Of a DNA stretch of 64,000 nt, positions 45,271-53,482 are shown in pieces. Source of the stretch: JABDIP01 sp965250245 (GTDB lineage: Bacteria; Pseudomonadota; Alphaproteobacteria; DSM-16000; Inquilinaceae); NCBI GenBank assembly GCA_965250245.1, contig OZ252296.1:4278001-4342000 (forward strand), written 5' to 3'. Under the pieces are notes generated by a model that saw only the letters and a program-made list of their open reading frames with translations, was not told the DNA's origin and ran no database searches. How positions within the stretch are numbered: position 1 is the first letter of the stretch; each line of letters starts with the position of its first letter. The position numbers were made by a program, and so were the translations under genes.

Positions 45271-45369
45271 GTCATCGCGAGCGAAGCGCGGCGATCCACT
45301 CTATCGGCAGGTAGTGGATTGCCGCATCGCCTCCTGAGCTTGTCGAAGGGGGCTCCTCGCAATGACGAC
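45271..45369. repeat. GTCATCGCGAGCGAAGC intergenic repeat
   Basis: About 100 bp with GTCATCGCGAGCGAAGCGCG at one end and CTCGCAATGACGAC at the other and GTGGAT / ATCCAC arms inside. It resembles a common alphaproteobacterial intergenic repeat. Downstream of fumC. Confidence 0.65.
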
Positions 45370-45383
45370 CGAGACGGCGCGGC

Positions 45384-46649
45384 CTAGCGCGGGGATACGC
45401 TCAAGGACGGCCGGGCGTTGAGGTCGTCGCGGCTGAAGCCGGCGATCTGCTTGTAAGTCCGGGCCACCGACTCCAGCTCTTCGGCGGTGATCACGTCGTC
45501 CAGGCGGTCGAAGCCCTCCGGCGCGCGGTCCTCGACGATCTGCATCACCTGTTCGGGGCCGTTGCCGCGATTGGCCAGGACGATCCGGGCAGTCGCCGGC
45601 CGGCGGGACTCCTCGTACCAGTGCAGCGCCTGCACGGGATCGGGCACCGTTGCCAGGGCGTGCGCCAGGACGCGGGCGTCGAGGATCGCCTGCGAGGCGC
45701 CGTTGGAGCCGATCGGGTACATCGGGTGGGCGGCATCGCCGAGAAGGGTGACGCGGCGGTCGCTCCAGCGCGCCAAGGGGTCGCGGTCGACCATCGGGAA
45801 CTCGTAGACCGCCTCGGCGCCGCGGATCAGCGCCGGCACGTCCAGCCAGTCGAAGCGCCAGGACTCGAAGGCCGGCAGGAAGTCCTCGAGCCGTCCAGGC
45901 CGGTTCCAGTCCTCGCGCCGCGGCAGGTCGCGATCATCGAAACGCAGCTCGGCGATCCAGTTGACCAGCGACCGGCCCCGGTCGGCCGCCGATCGGCTGA
46001 TCGGATAGGCGACGAATTTCTGCGCCTGATGGCCGGCCATGATCATCGAGGCGCCGTCCAGGAACGGCTCCGCCTCCGTCGTCGCCCGCCACAGGATCGC
46101 GCCGTTCCAAATCGGCAGGCCCTCGTCGGGGTGATACTGCCGACGCACCGTCGAGTGGATGCCGTCGGCGGCCACCATCACATCGGCACGGTAGGAGTGG
46201 GTCGGCGCGTCGCTGCCCGGCCCGACGAACCAGGCCGTGACCCCGTCCAGGTCCTGCTCGAACCGCGCCAGGTGCTGGCCGGTGACGATCCGGTCGGCGC
46301 CCAGCCGGGCCTTGGCGGTGTCCAGCAGGATCATCTGCAAGGCGCCGCGGTGGATGGAGAATTGCGGCCAGTTGTAACCGGCCGCCAGGCCGCGCGGCTC
46401 CTGCCAGATGCGCTGGCCGAACTTGCTGAAATAGGTCAGCGAGCCGGTGGCGATGGCGGTCCCGGCCAGGGCGTCCTGCAGGCCGAGCTCGGTCAGCTCC
46501 CGCACCGCATGGGGCAGCATGTTGATGCCGACGCCGAGCGGCCTGATCTCCTGCACCGACTCGAAGACCCGCGCCGGGATGCCGGCGGCATGCAGGCTGA
46601 GCGCCGTGGCCAGCCCGCCGATGCCGCCGCCGACGATCATCACCTCCAT
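45384..46649 (-). CDS. PhzS-like FAD-dependent monooxygenase
   Basis: A 421-residue class A flavin hydroxylase. It has the FAD loop VMIVGGGIGGLATALSLHAA, EIRPLGVGINMLPHAV, EPRGLAAGYNWPQFSIHRG, VAADGIHSTVRRQYHPDEG, and the second FAD site RVTLLGDAAHPMYPIGSNGA near residue 295. The blocks match PhzS, which makes pyocyanin, very closely as I recall it, but no phenazine genes are in the window, so it probably hydroxylates another aromatic ring. The ATG 46649 has GGAGGTGCCC upstream. Confidence 0.85.
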   Translation of the reverse strand: MEVMIVGGGIGGLATALSLHAAGIPARVFESVQEIRPLGVGINMLPHAVRELTELGLQDALAGTAIATGSLTYFSKFGQRIWQEPRGLAAGYNWPQFSIHRGALQMILLDTAKARLGADRIVTGQHLARFEQDLDGVTAWFVGPGSDAPTHSYRADVMVAADGIHSTVRRQYHPDEGLPIWNGAILWRATTEAEPFLDGASMIMAGHQAQKFVAYPISRSAADRGRSLVNWIAELRFDDRDLPRREDWNRPGRLEDFLPAFESWRFDWLDVPALIRGAEAVYEFPMVDRDPLARWSDRRVTLLGDAAHPMYPIGSNGASQAILDARVLAHALATVPDPVQALHWYEESRRPATARIVLANRGNGPEQVMQIVEDRAPEGFDRLDDVITAEELESVARTYKQIAGFSRDDLNARPSLSVSPR

Positions 46650-46703
46650 GGGCACCTCCTTGGCGGGGGCGACCGGCGAGCGATCGTTGAGATCGCGCCG
46701 ATC

Positions 46704-46852
46704 CCCCTCACCCTCCCGCTTCGCGGGCCCCACCCTCTCCCCAAGGAGAGGGAAACCAAACCCGCGCCCTTCGTTGCCCTCTCCTCGGGGAGAGGGTTGC
46801 GAAGGCTTGGCGAGGCCGTCGGCCGAGCCCTAGCCGAAGCTGGGTGAGGGGG
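46704..46852. repeat. Palindromic CCCTCACCC repeat, subtype A
   Basis: The same as 3311-3460: CCCCTCACCC start, GGGTGAGGGGG end and CTAGCCGAAGCTGGG inner block. Confidence 0.85.
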
Positions 46853-46886
46853 TGACGCGCCGAGCCCATCGACAATCAATGTCCTG

Positions 46887-47924
46887 TCAGTCCGCCACGG
46901 CGTACTTCGCCACCAGCGCCCGCGCGTCGGACACCAACCCCGCGCCGTCCAGGCCGCGCCCGTCCATCTCGGCGATCCACGCGGCGACGACCGAATCCGA
47001 CGCCGCGCGCCAGCGCTCGGTCTCCGCCTCGTCGAGCACGATCAGGGTGTTGCCGCGGGATTCCGCGACCTCGAAGGCGGGCGCATCGGCAGCGTCCATC
47101 ACCCGGCCCATCTCACGGGCCTCGGCGATGCCGGAATTGGCATCGATGACGGCCCGCAGATCGTCCGGCATAGCGTCATAGGCGGCCTTGTTCATGGCGA
47201 AGACGAAGAGCGTGGTGTAGAGCCCGCGATCGCCGGAGAAGTTGGTGTGGCTGTCCACCAGCTCCGCCACGCGCAGCGGCCGGGTCACCTCCCAGGGCAG
47301 GATGGTGCCGTCGATCACGCCACGCGAGAGCGCCTCCGGCACCTGCGGCACCGGCATGCCGACCGGCGAGGCGCCCAGCTCCTGCAATAGCCGCGTGGTC
47401 ATGCGGGTCGGCCCGCGCAGCCGCAACCCATCCAGATCGTCGAGGGTGCGGATGCCGTCGCCCTTGGCATGCAGCAGGCCGGGCCCGTGGGTGTGCACCA
47501 TGATGACGTGCACGTCCGCGAACTCGTCGAGCAGGTGCGACTGGTAGAACTCGAAGGCCGCCTGGCTGGTCGCCTCGGCGGAGACCGGCAGGAAGGGCAG
47601 GTCGAAAACCTCCGATTTCGGGAACCGGTCCGGGGTGTAGCCGGTCAGGGTCCAGACCAGATCGACCACACCCTCCCGGGCCTGGTCGAACAGCGCCGGG
47701 GGTCCGCCGCCGAGCTGCATGGCCGGGTAGATCTGGACCTCGATCCGGCCGCCGGATTGTGCGCCGACACGCTCGGCCCAGGGCTGGAGGTAGCCGGCAT
47801 GGGCCGGCGCCATGGGCGGCAGGAAATGGTGCAGCCGCAGGATCACCTCCTGGGCCTGACCGATGCCGGGAACAAGCAGGCCGCCGAGCGCGAGGCAGCA
47901 CAGGAACATCCGAGTGAGGCGCAT
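46887..47924 (-). CDS. Orphan TRAP-type solute receptor (DctP family)
   Basis: A 345-residue periplasmic binding protein with a signal peptide (MRLTRMFLCCLALGGLLVPG...AQA). It has the DctP elements ILRLHHFLPPMAPAHAGYLQ, GGRIEVQIYPAMQLGG, RGPTRMTTRLLQELGASPVG and the Arg that binds the carboxylate of the ligand in GLRLRGPTR. No DctQ or DctM gene is adjacent. It is divergent from a MarR gene with a perfect palindrome in between, so the MarR protein probably controls it. The ligand is unknown. Confidence 0.88.
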   Translation of the reverse strand: MRLTRMFLCCLALGGLLVPGIGQAQEVILRLHHFLPPMAPAHAGYLQPWAERVGAQSGGRIEVQIYPAMQLGGGPPALFDQAREGVVDLVWTLTGYTPDRFPKSEVFDLPFLPVSAEATSQAAFEFYQSHLLDEFADVHVIMVHTHGPGLLHAKGDGIRTLDDLDGLRLRGPTRMTTRLLQELGASPVGMPVPQVPEALSRGVIDGTILPWEVTRPLRVAELVDSHTNFSGDRGLYTTLFVFAMNKAAYDAMPDDLRAVIDANSGIAEAREMGRVMDAADAPAFEVAESRGNTLIVLDEAETERWRAASDSVVAAWIAEMDGRGLDGAGLVSDARALVAKYAVAD

Positions 47925-48010
47925 GGTCGTCTCCCTGTGTCGATGCGGGTTTGCCCGCCTTCGTCTTTGTCCGGGCAGTATGCCGAGCGGCAGCAACGTC
48001 CGCAATCATA

Positions 48011-48031
48011 ACTGTTATCTTACATAACAGT
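48011..48031. promoter_or_regulatory. Perfect palindrome, likely MarR operator
   Basis: ACTGTTAT-N5-ATAACAGT lies between the divergent TRAP receptor and MarR genes, 87 bases from the first and 74 from the second start. AT-rich in a GC-rich region. Confidence 0.6.
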
Positions 48032-48104
48032 CCTCTTGGATTCCCTTGATGACTCGGATTGATTAGGGTCGTGCAAACGCGACGATGATCCGGGATGTCC
48101 GCCG

Positions 48105-48605
48105 ATGAGCGCCAACGAGCCCCGCACCGACGAACATGACTCTGCAGATGCGCGCGACAGCGAGCGGTTCGACCCGCATGTGCCGGGGGTCGACTACGAC
48201 ATCCTCGACGGCCTCGTCGGCTATGCGGTGCGCCGGGCGCAGATTTCGATCTATGAGGATTTCGATCAATCCATGGCCGGCACCGGCATCACGCCGCCGC
48301 TGTTCGCCGCCCTGGTGATCATCGGCGCCAATCCGGGGCTGAAGCAGACGGCGCTGGGACGGATCATGGGCATCGCCCGGTCCGGCGCCATGGCCAAGAT
48401 CGACCGCCTGGAGGCCATGGACCTGGTCGAACGCCGGCGTCCGCCGGGCGATCGGCGGTCCTACGGGATCTTCCTGACCGGTGACGGCGTTCGGACCCTG
48501 GACCGCCTGAAATCCCTGGTGTCCGATCATGACCGGCGGATCTCCCACAGCCTGTCCGACCGCCAGAAGACGACCCTGTTCTCGCTGCTGGCACAGCTCG
48601 GCTGA
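48105..48605 (+). CDS. MarR-family regulator
   Basis: A 166-residue winged-helix dimer. The DNA-binding part runs from ALGRIMGIARSGAMAKIDRL to ERRRPPGDRRSYGIFLTGDG, the last being the wing with its Asp-Arg pair. The N-terminal 30 residues are acidic and likely disordered. It is divergent from the TRAP receptor, and its probable operator is the palindrome at 48011. Confidence 0.9.
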   Translation: MSANEPRTDEHDSADARDSERFDPHVPGVDYDILDGLVGYAVRRAQISIYEDFDQSMAGTGITPPLFAALVIIGANPGLKQTALGRIMGIARSGAMAKIDRLEAMDLVERRRPPGDRRSYGIFLTGDGVRTLDRLKSLVSDHDRRISHSLSDRQKTTLFSLLAQLG

Positions 48606-48613
48606 GCGGACCC

Positions 48614-48881
48614 AGCCCGCATTTCTCATACTGGTCGCGGTCTACGTCGCGTCCGGCCGGTCCGATCCGCCAGGAGAGGGCCGAAGAGCGCAGCAGCGCT
48701 GCGGTCGAGGCGCTCGACGCCGCGGGCGGGCCGGCCGGGCGCGACCCGAAGGGCGGCCCTGTCCCGCCGACAGGGTGCGTCAGGCCGCTTGCCCGATGCG
48801 CAGCATCGCGCCGCACGGCCTTCCTGCCCTGTCGGCGGGACAGGGCCGCGCAGACCGTGACCAGTATGAGAATTGCGGGCT
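48614..48881. mobile_element. MITE-like element with about 30-bp terminal inverted repeats
   Basis: The 268-bp segment has near-perfect ends: AGCCCGCATTTCTCATACTGG at the left and its complement at the right, with one or two changes over 30 bases, and inner complementary CCCTGTCCCGCCGACAGGG-type arms. It codes for nothing and its right end overlaps the stop codon of the LacI gene. No target-site duplication was looked for in detail. Confidence 0.55.
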
Positions 48882-49938
48882 AGCGCGGCGGCGGGCCGGT
48901 CGAGCCGCGGATGATCAGGTCGACGTCCAGCCGGGTGGCGTCGGGCGCGGGCTCTCCGTCGATCTTGTGCAGCAGGTAATCCGCCGCAAGCCGTCCCATG
49001 GCCTCGGAGGGGACATGCATGGTGGTGAGCGCCGGAGTCAGCTCGGCCGCCAGCTCAAGGTCGTCGAAGCCGGTGATCGACACTTCCTCCGGCACGCTGA
49101 TGCCCAAAGCATGGCATTCGAACAGGGCGCCATAGGCCAGGACGTCGTTGCCGCAGATGACCGCCGTCGGCCGTGGGTCGGCCGCCATCAGGCGCCGCAG
49201 GGCCTGGCGGCCCTCGCCGATGTCGTAAGCGCATTCAATCACCCGGTCGTCGCCGAGTTCGAGCCCGCGCTCGGCCAATGCCGCGGCGACGCCGTCGAGG
49301 CGCTCGGTGGCGCGGTCGTTGCCCCGGGTGAGTCCGGCGATCATGGCGATGCGGACATGCCCCATATCCATGAGGTAGGCGGCGATCCGGTAGGCGGAGC
49401 CGCGATTGTCGAAGCCGATCGACGGGTGGCGGCTGTCCGGCCGGTAGGTCCAGGTGTTGACGTAGGGGATCGCCTTCTGGTTGAGCAGCTCGTAGAGGGC
49501 GGGCGGTCGCGCCTCGCCGATCAGCATCAGCCCGTCCAATCCGCGCTCGACCAAGCTGCGGACCTGCTTCAACTCCTCCGCCACATCGTAGTTCGAACTG
49601 GCCAGCAGCAAGGTGTAGCCGGCGGCCGACAGGCGGTTCTGCATCGCCTGGATGCCGGTGGCGAAGATCGCGTTGTCCAGGGTCGGCACCACCGCGCCGA
49701 GCGCATGGGATCGCTGGCTGGCCAGCGCCCGGGCGGCGCCGTGGCGGGTATAGCCCAGCGCGGCGATCGCCGCCTCGACCCGTTCGCGCAGCTCCGGCCG
49801 AACGGCGTCCGCGGCATTCAGGCATCGCGACACCGTCGCCGTCGACACGCGCGCCCTGGCCGCGACGTCATGCAGGGTCGGGCGGTCGGTCAGCCGACGC
49901 TGTAAACGTTTTCTGATATTCGGTCCGGATGTCGACAC
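48880..49938 (-). CDS. LacI-family regulator of the TRAP-dehydrogenase cluster
   Basis: A 352-residue repressor. The helix-turn-helix is TLHDVAARARVSTATVSRCL (near residue 21), followed by the hinge region and the periplasmic-binding-like ligand domain (ALGAVVPTLDNAIFATGIQA). The start is taken as the GTG at 49938 with AAAGGA upstream; the furthest ATG is 49980. It is divergent from the TRAP genes. The operator TGTAAACGTTTACA lies between them and a half-matching copy TGTAAACGTTTTCT lies inside its own coding start (49901-49914), so autoregulation is likely. Confidence 0.88.
   Translation of the reverse strand: MSTSGPNIRKRLQRRLTDRPTLHDVAARARVSTATVSRCLNAADAVRPELRERVEAAIAALGYTRHGAARALASQRSHALGAVVPTLDNAIFATGIQAMQNRLSAAGYTLLLASSNYDVAEELKQVRSLVERGLDGLMLIGEARPPALYELLNQKAIPYVNTWTYRPDSRHPSIGFDNRGSAYRIAAYLMDMGHVRIAMIAGLTRGNDRATERLDGVAAALAERGLELGDDRVIECAYDIGEGRQALRRLMAADPRPTAVICGNDVLAYGALFECHALGISVPEEVSITGFDDLELAAELTPALTTMHVPSEAMGRLAADYLLHKIDGEPAPDATRLDVDLIIRGSTGPPPR
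49901..49914. promoter_or_regulatory. Second LacI-type operator, imperfect
   Basis: TGTAAACGTTTTCT shares the first ten bases with the perfect site 160 bp away. It lies within the first codons of the LacI gene; looping between the two sites is possible. Confidence 0.45.
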
Positions 49939-50060
49939 CGGATAATCCTTTGAAACTCCAAGACTCCGCCTGAGAGTCAATCATACCTGTCTTCTGAATG
50001 ACATTCCAGGCGACGATCGTCGCTTGACGGCATGCCAAGTGTGTCCTAGCCTCACAGAGC

Positions 50061-50074
50061 TGTAAACGTTTACA
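50061..50074. promoter_or_regulatory. LacI-type operator TGTAAACGTTTACA
   Basis: A perfect 14-base palindrome with the central CG of LacI/PurR-family sites, 43 bases before the first gene of the transporter operon. Confidence 0.75.
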
Positions 50075-50116
50075 ACATCGTCCGGAATAGGGCGCCGACA
50101 GCAGGGAGAAGCAACC

Positions 50117-50332
50117 ATGGCGCAACGCCCGCGAGCCATCGGCCGTCTGGCCTTCCGCGCCGCCGTGGTGCTCTTCGGCCTCTTCGTTCTCAACATCCTG
50201 GTCGGCAAGGTCTCGATCCTGGTCGGGGCCACGACACCGGTCCATGCCGGCGACGTCGCCGAGTTCCTGGTGCTGCTGGCCGCCATCATCTGCTTCGTCA
50301 TCGCCGCGCTGGACCGCGAAGCCGCGCGTTGA
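50117..50332 (+). CDS. 71-residue two-helix membrane protein heading the TRAP operon
   Basis: A small membrane protein: MAQRPRAIGRLAFRAAVVLF opens with a basic turn and the first helix, and VAEFLVLLAAIICFVIAALD is the second helix. The ribosome site GGGAGAAG is upstream. It is placed between the LacI operator and the TRAP receptor. Not a known TRAP subunit by length; it may be an accessory or stabilising protein. Confidence 0.7.
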   Translation: MAQRPRAIGRLAFRAAVVLFGLFVLNILVGKVSILVGATTPVHAGDVAEFLVLLAAIICFVIAALDREAAR

Positions 50333-50374
50333 ATCCGGCTGCCGGCAGGCGGCCCATACACAGGGAGGACAATC

Positions 50375-51526
50375 ATGAAGTCACGCGAACCTGAGACGCT
50401 GCAATCGGCGGAACGCCGGCGTTTCTTCGAGCTCACCGGCAAATACGGCTTCACCGCCGCCGTGGTCGCCGCGGCCGCCGGCACGCTGGGCTCCACCGAG
50501 GCATCGGCGCAGAGCGCGCGCGAGGAACGGGACCGCGAGGACGCCGCCGAACACATCATGACCATCGCCACCGCCTATATCCTGGGCGCGTCGCGCAGCT
50601 ATCCGATCATGCAGCTGGATTTCAAGGAGAACATCCAGAACATGAGCAATGGCCGGATCTATGTGCGCCTGGCCCCGGGCGGGCAGCTGGGCGCCGGCGG
50701 CGCGCTGGCCCAGAAGGTGCAGGGCGGCACCATCCAGGCGGCGCAGCATTCGCTGTCGAACTTCGCGCCGTTCGCGCCGACCGTCGACCTGATCAACATC
50801 CCGTACTGGTGCGGCGAGAACCAGAAGTTCATCAACCTGGTGACCTCCGACGCCTGGGCGGCGGAAGTGAACCCGAAGGTTGAGGCCAAGGGCTTCAAGC
50901 CGCTCTGGTATGTCTGCATCGACCCACGCGTCGTGGCCCTGCGCCAGGGCATCGACGGGCCGATCCGCACCCCGGCACAGATGCAGGGCATCAAGTTCCG
51001 CGTGCCCGGCTCGCAGATCCTGCAGCAATTCTACCGCCTGCTGGGCGCCAACCCGACGCCGGTCGCCTGGGGCGAGACCCCGAGCGCCATCAAGCAGGGC
51101 GTGGCCGACGCGCTGGACCCGTCGGTCGAGGCGCTGCACGTGTTCGGCTTCAAGGACGTGCTCTCCTGGGTGACCTTCAACCGCTCGGTGCCGGACTCCC
51201 AGGTCTATTCCTGCAATCTGGAATGGTTCAACGAGATGCCCGGCGATCTGCAGGAGGCGATCGAGTTCGCGTCCGCGGTCACCATGCAGCAGAACCTGGC
51301 CAAGGTTCCGGCGGCCCGCGCCTATTCGATGGCTGAGCTGTCAGCAGCCGGCGTGCAGTTCTATGCGCCGAACGCCTCTGAGATGGAGGAATGGGTCTCC
51401 GCCGCGGGCCACCAGCGCTCGGAATGGAACGAGTTCAAGACCGATCTCGCAGGATCGATCGCCACCTTCGACCGTTTGCTGGAAGCGGCCAACACCCAGG
51501 GCCGTCTCTACGTGCACGACGTCTGA
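50375..51526 (+). CDS. TRAP transporter solute receptor DctP, probably for a sulfonate (HpsK-like role)
   Basis: A 383-residue periplasmic receptor with a Tat signal (RRRFFELTGKYGFTAAVVAA). DctP features include GRIYVRLAPGGQLGAG, and the ligand-Arg region IKFRVPGSQILQQFYRLLGA near residue 207. It starts an operon with DctQ and DctM subunits and three dehydrogenases. The neighbourhood points to 2,3-dihydroxypropane-1-sulfonate, but the receptor itself does not show this. Confidence 0.9.
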   Translation: MKSREPETLQSAERRRFFELTGKYGFTAAVVAAAAGTLGSTEASAQSAREERDREDAAEHIMTIATAYILGASRSYPIMQLDFKENIQNMSNGRIYVRLAPGGQLGAGGALAQKVQGGTIQAAQHSLSNFAPFAPTVDLINIPYWCGENQKFINLVTSDAWAAEVNPKVEAKGFKPLWYVCIDPRVVALRQGIDGPIRTPAQMQGIKFRVPGSQILQQFYRLLGANPTPVAWGETPSAIKQGVADALDPSVEALHVFGFKDVLSWVTFNRSVPDSQVYSCNLEWFNEMPGDLQEAIEFASAVTMQQNLAKVPAARAYSMAELSAAGVQFYAPNASEMEEWVSAAGHQRSEWNEFKTDLAGSIATFDRLLEAANTQGRLYVHDV

Positions 51527-51584
51527 TCGGGCGGGCGGCCCCGGACCTTCGGGGCCGCCCATCCCGCCACGGGGGAGGCTTGCA

Positions 51585-52100
51585 ATGGGCGGAGTGCTTC
51601 GGAAAATCGATCAGGACGGCGAGCGCTGGCTGCTGCTGATCCTCTACGCCATGATCGTGGCGACCATCTCGACCGAGGTGATCCGCCGCTTTGTCCTCAG
51701 CTATTCCTCGATCTGGGGCGAGGAGATCGCCCGCTACGCCTTCATCTACCTGGCCTGGATCGGCGCGTCCTCGGCGATCCGCGAACGCGCCCATATCCGC
51801 ATCGATGTGATCCTCCACTATCTGGGGCCGAAGGCGAAAGCCGCCATCTACCTGTTCGGCGATTTCGCAACCCTGACCCTGGCGGTGATCGCGCTGTACT
51901 GGTCGCTGGAGCCGATCCTGACCTCGATCAAGTTCGGCTCGGTGACCCATGGTCTCAGGATCAGCAATGCCTGGTTCCTGGCGGCGGTGCCGATCGGCTT
52001 CGCGATGATGGTGTTCCGCCTGGCGCAGTCGATCCTGCGCGACTGGAGCGATTTCCGCGCCGGCCGCCCGGTGTTCGAGGGCGCCAAGCTGTTCGACTAG
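51585..52100 (+). CDS. TRAP transporter small permease DctQ
   Basis: A 171-residue four-helix membrane protein with the DctQ pattern RWLLLILYAMIVATISTEVI, IWGEEIARYAFIYLAWIGAS and RIDVILHYL. The ATG 51585 has GGGGGAGGC upstream. It lies 58 bp after the receptor and 19 bp before the large permease. Confidence 0.92.
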   Translation: MGGVLRKIDQDGERWLLLILYAMIVATISTEVIRRFVLSYSSIWGEEIARYAFIYLAWIGASSAIRERAHIRIDVILHYLGPKAKAAIYLFGDFATLTLAVIALYWSLEPILTSIKFGSVTHGLRISNAWFLAAVPIGFAMMVFRLAQSILRDWSDFRAGRPVFEGAKLFD

Positions 52101-52119
52101 CGGCCGGGGGATACGCGCG

Positions 52120-53427
52120 ATGCTCTACCAACTTCAGCAAGGCGGCTCTCTCGATCTGGGCTGGGAATTCTATGTCCCGCTGATCGCCATCATCGTGATG
52201 ATCGCGCTGGCCGTGCCGGTCTGGGTCGCGCTGGGGCTGGGCGCGGTCGGCATGCTGCATTTCTCAGGCATTCTGCCCCTCTCCCTGCTGGGCGAATCCC
52301 TGTTCGACGGCATCGACGCCTTCGCGCTGATCGCGGTGCCGCTGTTCATCCTGACCGGCGACGTGCTTGTCCGCACCGGATTGTCGGAGAAGCTGCTGGA
52401 CATCGCCGACGCGACGACCGGCGGACTCCGTGCCGGCTTCGGCACCGCGACGGTGCTCGGCTGCGGATTCTTCGCCTGCATCTCCGGCTCGGACGCGGCC
52501 GGCGCGGCGGCGGTCGGCCGCATGACCATCGACCGGCTGGTCAAGCAGGGCTACCCGAAGCCCTATGCCTGCGCGCTGGTGGCGTCCGGCGCGTGCACCG
52601 GCATCCTGATCCCGCCATCGATCGCCTACATCATCATCGGGCTGGTGCTGGGCATCTCCGCCTCGACCCTGTTCCTCGCCGCCGCCGTGCCGGGCGTGCT
52701 GGTCATGCTGTCAATCATGATCACCAACATGATTATGAACCGGATCAACGGCTATGAGGCCGACGATCGCGGCTTCTCCTTCCGGCGCTGGTGGCGGGCG
52801 ATCGTCGACGGCCGGTATGCGCTGATGGTGCCGATCATCATCCTGGGCGGCATCTATTCCGGCATCTTCACGCCGACCGAGGCGGCCGCCATCGCCGTCG
52901 TCAGCACCATCATCATCGGGCTGCTGCAGGGCACGCTGACCCTGGCCGATTTCCCGAAGATGCTGGAGAGCTCGGCCAAGGTGAACGGCGTCATCCTGCC
53001 GATCATCGCCCTGGCGCTGCCGCTGGCACAGACGCTGGCGGCGCTGCAGATCCCGCAGGGCTTCGTCTTTGCGGTCACTGGCGCCGTGGAGAGCGACGTC
53101 GCCATCATCCTGCTGATCGTCGGGATCCTGATCCTGGCCGGCTGTGTCATGGAGACGACGCCGAACATCGTTATCCTGGCGCCGATCCTGCTGCCGCTGG
53201 CGCGGGAGATCGGCATGGACGACGTGCATTTCTGCATCTTGATGGTGACGGCGCTCGGCGTCGGCTTCATCACGCCGCCGCTGGGCCTGAACCTGTTCGT
53301 GGTATCCGGGCTGACCGGCACGTCGATCTTGAAGATCGCTGCCAAGGCGGTCCCCTATGTGACGTCGATGCTGATCGTCGTCCTGCTCTTGGCGTTCGTG
53401 CCCGAGATTTCACTCTGGGCCTTCTGA
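52120..53427 (+). CDS. TRAP transporter large permease DctM
   Basis: A 435-residue membrane protein with about 12 helices, which couples solute uptake to Na or H. It has the DctM motifs ALIAVPLFILTGDVLVRTGL, GFFACISGSDAAGAAAVGRM, IPPSIAYIIIGL, and GIYSGIFTPTEAAAIAV. It completes the transporter with the two preceding genes. Confidence 0.95.
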   Translation: MLYQLQQGGSLDLGWEFYVPLIAIIVMIALAVPVWVALGLGAVGMLHFSGILPLSLLGESLFDGIDAFALIAVPLFILTGDVLVRTGLSEKLLDIADATTGGLRAGFGTATVLGCGFFACISGSDAAGAAAVGRMTIDRLVKQGYPKPYACALVASGACTGILIPPSIAYIIIGLVLGISASTLFLAAAVPGVLVMLSIMITNMIMNRINGYEADDRGFSFRRWWRAIVDGRYALMVPIIILGGIYSGIFTPTEAAAIAVVSTIIIGLLQGTLTLADFPKMLESSAKVNGVILPIIALALPLAQTLAALQIPQGFVFAVTGAVESDVAIILLIVGILILAGCVMETTPNIVILAPILLPLAREIGMDDVHFCILMVTALGVGFITPPLGLNLFVVSGLTGTSILKIAAKAVPYVTSMLIVVLLLAFVPEISLWAF

Positions 53428-53482
53428 GCACATTGGCTTCCGAAAGGCCGGTCGCCGGCCGAAAGACCCGAGGAACGAGACC

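Noticed and set aside
51341..51562. Minus-strand small gene between the TRAP receptor and DctQ
   Set aside because: Antisense to the receptor's 3' end, without start signals, and the operon needs this space for the DctQ ribosome site.
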